DNA of 46,370 nucleotides from an uncultured Bacteroidales bacterium (GTDB lineage Bacteria; Bacteroidota; Bacteroidia; Bacteroidales; UBA4417): contig CAIJPI010000180.1 in NCBI GenBank assembly GCA_903822525.1, positions 1 to 46,370 on the forward strand, written 5' to 3'. Under the pieces are notes generated by a model. It was not told where the DNA came from, ran no database searches, and worked only from the letters and a program-made list of their open reading frames with translations. Within the stretch, counting starts at the first letter, position 1; the number at the start of each line of letters is the position of its first letter. A program made the translations under genes and the position numbers. Below are positions 40,515 to 46,370 of the stretch, in pieces.

Positions 40515-41999
40515 CTAGAACCTGAATCCTGAAGTAATACTAAAGACATTGCTTTTATACTTATTTTCAGATTTTGGTGCATCAGCATAGATATAATAAT
40601 TATCATCCGATTGCATATGATTGTATGAGAAATCAAGAAAATAAAACTTTTCGCGTATTCCGATCCCTAACGAATAGCCCTGTCGCGAACCCAATCCGGT
40701 CATGACTTCACCTTTATAAGGAGACCCGTAAATGCTGTACCCTCCTCTAAAAGCAAATATTCCGGCTTTCCACTCAGTGCCAATTCTAAGATTATGCGCA
40801 GTGGTTAAACTGCTACGTATGGCGTTATTGGCATCCAGAAAGTCATCATTGGTTGCATGCAATCCGTTTAGCCTGGAAGTTGAATAGTCAATATACTCGT
40901 AATCAGCACTTAAAATGCCATTTTGCCCGAATATAAACGCTAAACTACCTAGTGCCCTCATCGGAGTTGTGAGCCGGTAATCATAAGTACCATCTTTTGA
41001 ATCTGCAGTAAAACTGGTAGCATTGCTACTTGTTAAAGGCGGTTGATCGAAATAGGATGTCATAGAAGTGTTCCATGAGTCATTCATGTCAAAATAGGAG
41101 GTAGGAGTGTGAAATGCTCCCCCGATTCTGAAAAAAGCGACTGGTTTGTAAATAAAGCCAAATTTGAAATTAAATCCTGAACCTTTTGTATGAAGATATT
41201 CAGAGTATTCAAATGATTTTAAAAACGGGCTCAAGTTATTATTGTCTTTTTCTGTATGAACACTTTCCTGCTCATAATTAATATGAGGGAACCCAAAAGT
41301 GACACCGAAATAAAATTTATCCTCAAAATTTGACCCTGCACTTAAAGCGGTTTCAGTAGTTCCGCCCCTGGATTCAATCATTCTGGTTTGATACAGGCCT
41401 CCAAAGGGTAAGTCCGCCTGCCAGTAATTGTTAGTGTCCTGGAAAAGAAGATTTGCATCATATGCTACCCCTGCGCCAAATTGATAATAGCTTGAACTGA
41501 GATCCTCAGGATAAGGACCTGATTCGTTAGCATCAGAAAGGAAGTTTGTCATTAAGGAATTGTTATTATTCAATCCGTCAACGATCATTCTGTTATTGAA
41601 CATTGCCATCCTGTTCATGCCAAATCCAAGTTGTATAAGTTTTAGGTGACTTCCATTGTTTTCATTCAGTTTTAATGACATTACATACCCGGCATTTGCA
41701 AGGTAAAGTGTATTACGGTAATCTTTGTTCGAACTGTTTATATAATCAGACTGTGTGTTGCTATTAGCAAAAGCAGGAGTTATAGTGAATTCAGTTTTGT
41801 GGTAAAGGCCAATTCCTGCAGGATTTTGGCTTAATGTTGAGAAATCAGCACCAACAGCCCCATATGCACCCGACATGCCTGTAAAACGGGCAGTTCCGCT
41901 GTAATTAATAAGTGAATAGCGAAGAGCATCATTTTCATTTTGTGCAAATAGACCAACCGATAATATGGCTGAAACAAATAATAAGAGTATTTTTTTCAT
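40515..41999 (-). CDS. OMPP1/FadL/TodX family outer-membrane transporter
   Basis: 494 residues. Signal peptide MKKILLLFVSAILSVGLFAQ, then NDALRYSLINYSGTARFTGMSGAYGAVGADFSTLSQNPAGIGLY, the N-terminal hatch signature of the FadL group (GAxGALGxDxSAxxxNPAG). The rest is an alternating beta-barrel, ending in a strand with terminal phenylalanine (NVFSITSGFRF), the recognition signal for the BAM machine. The family takes hydrophobic compounds across the outer membrane; the substrate here is unknown (often labelled hemin receptor in automatic annotation, without evidence). It is flanked by terminators on both sides, so it is a single-gene transcript. Confidence 0.88.
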   Translation of the reverse strand: MKKILLLFVSAILSVGLFAQNENDALRYSLINYSGTARFTGMSGAYGAVGADFSTLSQNPAGIGLYHKTEFTITPAFANSNTQSDYINSSNKDYRNTLYLANAGYVMSLKLNENNGSHLKLIQLGFGMNRMAMFNNRMIVDGLNNNNSLMTNFLSDANESGPYPEDLSSSYYQFGAGVAYDANLLFQDTNNYWQADLPFGGLYQTRMIESRGGTTETALSAGSNFEDKFYFGVTFGFPHINYEQESVHTEKDNNNLSPFLKSFEYSEYLHTKGSGFNFKFGFIYKPVAFFRIGGAFHTPTSYFDMNDSWNTSMTSYFDQPPLTSSNATSFTADSKDGTYDYRLTTPMRALGSLAFIFGQNGILSADYEYIDYSTSRLNGLHATNDDFLDANNAIRSSLTTAHNLRIGTEWKAGIFAFRGGYSIYGSPYKGEVMTGLGSRQGYSLGIGIREKFYFLDFSYNHMQSDDNYYIYADAPKSENKYKSNVFSITSGFRF

Positions 42000-42023
42000 G
42001 GCTTTTAATATTTCTTAAGTAAA

Positions 42024-42075
42024 AAAACCTGCAATCCAAAGGCATTGATTTGTTGCCGGAATGATTGCAGGTTTT
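42024..42075 (-). terminator. Long-stem terminator after the lipoprotein gene
   Basis: Perfect 13-bp stem AAAACCTGCAATC / GATTGCAGGTTTT around a 26-base loop in which GGCA and TGCC can pair again. On the minus strand it ends in TTTTTTT. It follows the lipoprotein stop by about 30 bases. Confidence 0.82.
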
Positions 42076-42106
42076 CAAAGAATACTTGTCTTTTTAAATG
42101 AGTTAT

Positions 42107-43684
42107 TTAGCGACGGCCGCCTGAACCTGATGATGTAGTGCGGCTTGAACCTGATGAGGAATTTCCGCTAGAATTAGAAGATGAACTCCTTGCAGGCGCA
42201 TTACTGCTCCCTGAACCCGATGAACTACGAGAGGGTGAATAGCTTTCATTGGATCGCGCTGGAGCAGACGAATTTCCCCTTTGAGGAGCGGAATATGTGT
42301 TAGATCTATCAGGCTGGGTGCGAATGTTATTTCTTGGTATCTGATTGCCTTCGGATGAATTTGTAGGGCTTTGACGGTTGTAATTAGGTTGATTGTATGT
42401 CCTGTTCTCATTGCGTGAGGAAGGATTGCTGTTAGTTGAAGGGGCTATCCTCGAATTTTTCTGCTCATTACCTGATGACTGCACATTCCGGTACTTTGGT
42501 GAAGTATATTCCTGACCCGATCTTGGACGATTGTATTCAGGAGAAGTATATGTCTGAGTGCTTCGTTCATAGTTGGTCTTATTCCGGTTGTTATTTATTG
42601 TATTTTGATTATTCCGGTTTGGTGAAGAATACTGGAATTGTCGCTGAGTATTAGTAATGCCCTCACGCTGACTTGTATTGCCCGCACGGTTTACCCTGCC
42701 ATCATTGTTGCTATTACCTGTATTTTGATTACGGGTAGTTGCTGCATTTGTCGTTCCAGCTGATGAGTTTCTTGAATCCTGAGAGATAGCAGTTTCTCTG
42801 GGTAAACTTCTGTTTGATCCAACAGTTGAAGTTTCTCTTGGAGTTGAACCGGCTGAAGTGCCTCGTTTCTCATCAATAACATTTCCACTACCCCGTCTGT
42901 TTTCAATCGTTGAATTAGGCCGTCCGGATAGTCTGGCTTCATATTTTTCGCCAAATGACCTGTTGTCAACGCGGGCTATGCTTCCGGAACTGCCAACCGA
43001 ACCACGGTGTCCATAATAAAAGGAATTGCCATCATAGCTGTTGTAATATTGCCCATCATAATATCCGTTCCAATATCCATGGTTGTATCCGCTCCAATAA
43101 CTGCCATAGCCATAATCCATGCCATAGCCATAACCATATCCGTAACTTCCGCCATAGCCCCAGCTATTATATGGATTCATATACCAAGGATTATATCCAA
43201 AAGAGAAGGATGGCCCCCACCAGTTATAGCCCATATAAATACTAGTGCCCCAGTTCCATGGATTTGAATCGTACCAGTATGAATTGGTATAATAGTCATC
43301 GTAATAATTATCATAACTGTATGGATTATGAAATCTCCTTAAACGAGCTGAATAAGCATAATCATAATAATCGTCATTATTATAATCATCCCTCAGGGTT
43401 GAATTGTTATCAGTTGTATATTGCTGATCCTCATTGTAATATAATGAATCAGGATTTCCATTTACGTCAGCAGATGCAACTTGATCCTGTTGCGACTGCG
43501 AAGGAACATCTCTGGTATAGGAGCTGAGATCCGTTTCAGGTGTTTTAACCACCATAGGGTGTTTCGCGCTTGGGGGTTGGTTTTTGGACGAATAATACAC
43601 ATCGTCATAATTCGTTGCCTGGTATTGTGTGGTGCATCCTGACATGACCAGCAAAACAGTTGCAAAGATTAAAATGTATTTCAT
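42107..43684 (-). CDS. Tyr/Gly-rich and Ser/Asn-rich lipoprotein
   Basis: 525 residues with strong composition bias. A lipoprotein signal peptide MKYILIFATVLLVMSGC puts the lipidated cysteine at 17. Residues about 110-225 are extremely rich in Tyr, Gly, Trp and Asn (GGSYGYGYGYGMDYGYGSYW), prion- or silk-like. From about 240 to the end the protein is Ser/Asn/Arg-rich and probably disordered (GNSSSGSSRTTSSGSGGRR). No enzyme domain is seen. A perfect AGGAGG Shine-Dalgarno lies 5 bases before the ATG, which is unusual in this window and suggests high expression. I see no Bacteroidota lipoprotein export signal directly after the cysteine, so its location is uncertain. It is divergent from proS. 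Homologues have been mislabelled as vitellogenin because of composition. Confidence 0.82.
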   Translation of the reverse strand: MKYILIFATVLLVMSGCTTQYQATNYDDVYYSSKNQPPSAKHPMVVKTPETDLSSYTRDVPSQSQQDQVASADVNGNPDSLYYNEDQQYTTDNNSTLRDDYNNDDYYDYAYSARLRRFHNPYSYDNYYDDYYTNSYWYDSNPWNWGTSIYMGYNWWGPSFSFGYNPWYMNPYNSWGYGGSYGYGYGYGMDYGYGSYWSGYNHGYWNGYYDGQYYNSYDGNSFYYGHRGSVGSSGSIARVDNRSFGEKYEARLSGRPNSTIENRRGSGNVIDEKRGTSAGSTPRETSTVGSNRSLPRETAISQDSRNSSAGTTNAATTRNQNTGNSNNDGRVNRAGNTSQREGITNTQRQFQYSSPNRNNQNTINNNRNKTNYERSTQTYTSPEYNRPRSGQEYTSPKYRNVQSSGNEQKNSRIAPSTNSNPSSRNENRTYNQPNYNRQSPTNSSEGNQIPRNNIRTQPDRSNTYSAPQRGNSSAPARSNESYSPSRSSSGSGSSNAPARSSSSNSSGNSSSGSSRTTSSGSGGRR

Positions 43685-43751
43685 GGTGGCCTCCTTTATG
43701 TTAAAGCTATTTATGAAGCTTGTTTAAATGCAGACAGTGCGATAATTTTTG

Positions 43752-43759
43752 TAAATTTG
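43752..43759 (+). promoter_or_regulatory. Promoter -7 box TAaaTTTG for proS
   Basis: TAAATTTG, 50 bases before the proS ATG, in the divergent gap with the lipoprotein gene. No consensus-spaced -33 element. Confidence 0.45.
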
Positions 43760-43809
43760 TTGCCTCTAAGAATACGTAAAAGCACAATTATCATACCACA
43801 ATCAAAAAA

Positions 43810-45285
43810 ATGGCAAAAGATTTCACTACACGAGAAGAGAATTATTCGCAATGGTATAATGAGCTGGTAATAAAGGCTGATCTGGCTGATAATTCAGCTG
43901 TTAGGGGATGTATGGTTATCAAGCCATATGGTTATGCCATATGGGAAAAAATTCAGAGAGTTCTTGATGATATGTTCAAGGAGACGGGTCATCAGAATGC
44001 TTACTTCCCTCTCTTTATACCAAAATCTTTTTTTAGCAAAGAAGCATCGCATGTTGAAGGCTTTGCCAAGGAGTGTGCTGTTGTGACTCATTACAGGTTA
44101 AAAAACTCTCCTGATGGGAAAGGCGTAATTGTGGATCCTGATGCAAAATTGGAAGAAGAACTCATAGTTCGTCCAACTTCTGAAACTATCATCTGGGATA
44201 CATACCGCACATGGATTCAATCGTATCGTGATTTGCCTATCCTGGTTAACCAATGGGCTAATGTAGTCCGCTGGGAAATGAGGACCCGGTTATTTTTGCG
44301 TACTACAGAATTTTTATGGCAGGAAGGTCATACTGCCCATGCTACAGAAAATGAAGCTGTTGAGGAAACAGAGAAAATGATAAACGTGTATGCGGATTTT
44401 GCTGAGAAATGGATGGCGATGCCGGTTCTTAAAGGTATTAAGTCTCCCAACGAAAGGTTTGCAGGTGCTGTTGAGACATATTGTATTGAAGGGTTGATGC
44501 AGGATGGGAAGGCTCTACAGGCAGGAACATCTCATTTTCTTGGGCAGAATTTTGCTAAAGCTTTTGATGTACAATTTTTAAGTAAAGAGAATAAACTTGA
44601 TTATGTTTGGGCTACATCCTGGGGAGTTTCTACGCGGCTTATGGGGGCACTTATTATGACTCATTCCGATGATCACGGATTAGTGCTACCACCAAAACTT
44701 GCTCCAATACAGGTCGTCATTATTCCTATATATAAGAGTGATGAGCAACTTGAATTGATTAGCGAAACTGTAAATGATATCGTAAAAAAGCTGAAAGCAT
44801 TAGGTATTAGTGTTAAATATGATGACCGTAATACCCAGAAGCCAGGATGGAAATTTAATGAATATGAATTTAAAGGCGTTCCTATTCGATTAGCAATTGG
44901 TCCACGCGACCTTGAAAACGGTACAGTAGAAGTTGCACGTCGCGATACTCTTGAAAAGGCTGTTTATCAGATAATTGATATAGAACATAAAATAAGTCAT
45001 TTGCTGGAGAGTATCCAGGAGAATCTTTACCAGAAAGCATTTGATTTCCGCGAAGAGAATACAAATAAAATTGATACCTGGGAAGAGTTTGTGAAACAAC
45101 TTGATGGTAAGGGTGGTTTTATTTCAGCACATTGGGATGGCACATCTGAAACAGAACAACGGATTAAGGATGAAACTAAAGCTACAATACGCTTAATACC
45201 GATTGATGGGAAAATGGAGGAAGGGAAGTGCATACTTACCGGTAAGCCATCAAAACAAAGGGTAATATTTGCGAGGTCATATTAA
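43810..45285 (+). CDS. proS: Prolyl-tRNA synthetase, archaeal/eukaryotic-like type
   Basis: 491 residues; attaches proline to tRNA-Pro. This is the short form without the bacterial editing insertion. Class II motif 2 region [25 protein letters not shown], preceded by [26 protein letters not shown]; motif 3 region [29 protein letters not shown]; then the anticodon-binding domain (about 290-400) and the zinc-binding-like C-terminal domain ending RVIFARSY. This type is normal in Bacteroidota. ATG at 43810 preceded by CAAAAAA, no Shine-Dalgarno. kdsB follows 21 bases later, on the same strand, and is probably co-transcribed. Confidence 0.95.
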   Translation: MAKDFTTREENYSQWYNELVIKADLADNSAVRGCMVIKPYGYAIWEKIQRVLDDMFKETGHQNAYFPLFIPKSFFSKEASHVEGFAKECAVVTHYRLKNSPDGKGVIVDPDAKLEEELIVRPTSETIIWDTYRTWIQSYRDLPILVNQWANVVRWEMRTRLFLRTTEFLWQEGHTAHATENEAVEETEKMINVYADFAEKWMAMPVLKGIKSPNERFAGAVETYCIEGLMQDGKALQAGTSHFLGQNFAKAFDVQFLSKENKLDYVWATSWGVSTRLMGALIMTHSDDHGLVLPPKLAPIQVVIIPIYKSDEQLELISETVNDIVKKLKALGISVKYDDRNTQKPGWKFNEYEFKGVPIRLAIGPRDLENGTVEVARRDTLEKAVYQIIDIEHKISHLLESIQENLYQKAFDFREENTNKIDTWEEFVKQLDGKGGFISAHWDGTSETEQRIKDETKATIRLIPIDGKMEEGKCILTGKPSKQRVIFARSY

Positions 45286-45306
45286 TATTCAGTACACAAC
45301 AAATTC

Positions 45307-46062
45307 ATGTCTTTGAAAGCCATAGGCGTTATTCCTGCCCGCTTTAATTCAAGCCGCTTCCCGGGTAAGCCGTTGATGATAATTGACGGTAAAAGTATGA
45401 TCATGCGTGTATATGAACAGGCGTCGAAGAGCAATTCGCTTTCAAGAGTGATAGTTGCAACTGATGATGTGCGCATTTTCAATCATGTGAAAGAGAACGG
45501 GGGAGAGGTCATGATGACTTCTGAAATGCATGTTTCAGGAACATCGCGAATCGGGGAAGTTTTTGAGAATCTCACTGTCTCCGGCAATACAGAATTTGAG
45601 GTCATAGTTAATATTCAGGGAGATGAGCCCTTTATAAATCCTGCCCAGATAAATCTGGTAGTTTCTCTTTTTAGTGATTTGAAAGTTCAAATCGGAACCC
45701 TGATCACGGAAATAAAAGATGCCACGGATCTTTTTAATCCTAATATAATCAAAGTAGTTACGGATCATACAGGTAATACACAATACTTCAGCCGCTCACC
45801 CATTCCGTATTTGAGGGGAATTTCTCAGGATTCCTGGTTGGATAATCATCGTTATTTTAAGCATATTGGGCTATATGCTTTCAGGACATCCGTTTTCAGA
45901 GAAATTCTTAATCTTACATCTGCACCTTCAGAAATTGCGGAATCACTTGAGCAGTTAAGGTGGTTATACCATGGATACAGCATTAACACCGCTGTTACTG
46001 ATATTGAGACTATTGGGATTGATACTCCTGAGGATTTGCTTAAACTTACTAACAATGCTTGA
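45307..46062 (+). CDS. kdsB: 3-deoxy-manno-octulosonate cytidylyltransferase
   Basis: CMP-Kdo synthetase, 251 residues; activates Kdo for lipopolysaccharide inner core. Nucleotide-binding start IGVIPARFNSSRFPGKPL (about residues 6-23), VIVATDDVRIFNHV, VNIQGDEPFINPAQI with the Mg-binding aspartate, FSRSPIPYLRG, HIGLYAFRTSVFREI and the C-terminal IGIDTPEDL. Intact and of normal length. It shows that the organism makes Kdo-containing LPS or a related glycan. Its pairing with proS is of no obvious functional meaning. Confidence 0.95.
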   Translation: MSLKAIGVIPARFNSSRFPGKPLMIIDGKSMIMRVYEQASKSNSLSRVIVATDDVRIFNHVKENGGEVMMTSEMHVSGTSRIGEVFENLTVSGNTEFEVIVNIQGDEPFINPAQINLVVSLFSDLKVQIGTLITEIKDATDLFNPNIIKVVTDHTGNTQYFSRSPIPYLRGISQDSWLDNHRYFKHIGLYAFRTSVFREILNLTSAPSEIAESLEQLRWLYHGYSINTAVTDIETIGIDTPEDLLKLTNNA

Positions 46063-46114
46063 TATTTCAGGGTTGATTGTATTATCTTAGCAGATTGAAA
46101 AGTTATAAAATCCA

Positions 46115-46370
46115 ATGATAACAAGGCATATAACTGAATTACTGTTAGATCACGAATGTGTGATTGTTCCTGGGTTGGGAGGCTTTCTCAAAGCCTACAG
46201 TCCTGCAAGTATTCATCCGACAACTCATGAGTTCAGTCCACCTTCGGGATGTGTTGCTTTTAATGCCGGGCTTTCCGGTAATGATGGAATTCTGGCTAAT
46301 TATATTGCATCTGTTAAGAACATTACGTATCGTGAAGCGATATCCGAAGTTAAGCAATGGGTTGAAGCAT
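46115..46370 (+). CDS. CCDC81-like HU-domain protein (N-terminal part, runs off the window)
   Basis: The first 85 codons of a gene cut by the window end; absent from the ORF track because it has no stop. MITRHITELLLDHECVIVPG followed by LGGFLKAYSPASIHPTTHEF and FNAGLSGNDGILANYIASVK is the CCDC81-like prokaryotic HU domain found at the N-terminus of Bacteroidota proteins that usually end in a membrane helix and a SPOR domain. If so, it would bind peptidoglycan at division sites through SPOR, but that part is not in view. The ATG at 46115 is 52 bases after kdsB, on the same strand. Confidence 0.75.
   Translation, partial: MITRHITELLLDHECVIVPGLGGFLKAYSPASIHPTTHEFSPPSGCVAFNAGLSGNDGILANYIASVKNITYREAISEVKQWVEA

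Noticed and set aside
42955-43527. Several His/Ile/Asn-rich plus-strand ORFs opposite the lipoprotein gene
   Set aside because: They mirror the Tyr/Gly/Asn codon runs of the lipoprotein and have no independent signals.
1-46370. tRNA, rRNA or phage genes
   Set aside because: No TTCGAATC-type T-arm context outside coding sequence, no rRNA-like stretches, and no integrase, capsid or transposase genes.

Overview
The window looks like chromosomal DNA of a member of the Bacteroidota, probably an environmental Bacteroidales/Marinilabiliales-type organism. The evidence is the gene set (BamA with two Skp/OmpH chaperones, a type IX secretion sorting tail, a FadL/OMPP1 porin, fused MurF-Alr, archaeal-type ProRS, KdsB, a CCDC81-like HU protein). 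Many genes also carry a TAnnTTTG(C) promoter box just upstream, the -7 element of this phylum. No phage, plasmid, CRISPR, rRNA or tRNA was seen. Nearly all genes are chromosomal household or envelope genes.

Layout. 1-6.9 kb (+): tail of an unidentified gene, then nadK, a DUF6089 outer-membrane protein, uppS, bamA, skp1, skp2 and a strong terminator. 7.1-10.3 kb (-): zinc metallopeptidase, gamma-carbonic-anhydrase-like protein, nadB. 10.4-10.6 kb: a 179-bp MITE-like element with inverted ends and an exact 8-bp target duplication. 10.7-14.9 kb (-): sucB and sucA. 15.0-16.4 kb (-): a T9SS cargo protein. 16.6-16.8 kb (-): a 55-aa two-cluster ferredoxin that the ORF track misses. 17.1-19.95 kb (+): korAB. 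20.2-30.2 kb (mixed strands): a glycan/lipid-sugar cluster with a flippase-like protein, three large polytopic GT-C proteins, two family-2 glycosyltransferases and a methyltransferase. 30.3-34.2 kb (-): murF-alr and pdxA. 34.5 kb (+): a metallophosphoesterase. 35.5-38.6 kb (-): pepA and comM. 38.8 kb (+): a DUF1289 protein. 39.0-43.7 kb (-): type II NADH dehydrogenase, a FadL-like porin and a Tyr/Gly/Ser-rich lipoprotein. 43.8 kb to the end (+): proS, kdsB and the start of an HU/SPOR-type gene.

How the genes fit together. Envelope building dominates: UppS makes the lipid carrier, MurF-Alr makes peptidoglycan precursor, KdsB activates Kdo for LPS, BamA and the Skp proteins insert outer-membrane proteins, and the GT cluster decorates lipids or proteins. 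Central metabolism has two routes for 2-oxoglutarate oxidation side by side: the NAD-linked SucAB complex and ferredoxin-linked KorAB with a ferredoxin gene divergent from it. With a type II NADH dehydrogenase this suggests switching between anaerobic and respiratory life.

Most unusual. (1) The MITE-like element upstream of nadB. (2) A set of short tandem arrays with 7-, 8- or 9-bp periods, each with its own unit sequence, placed at or within a few bases of the stop codons of minus-strand genes (nadB, sucA, a GT-C gene, pepA, comM). At two of these loci, and inside the MITE, two heptad arrays face each other in inverted orientation. (3) Three GT-C proteins that share a C-terminal beta-sandwich-like tail. 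These calls come from reading the sequence; no database search was run.
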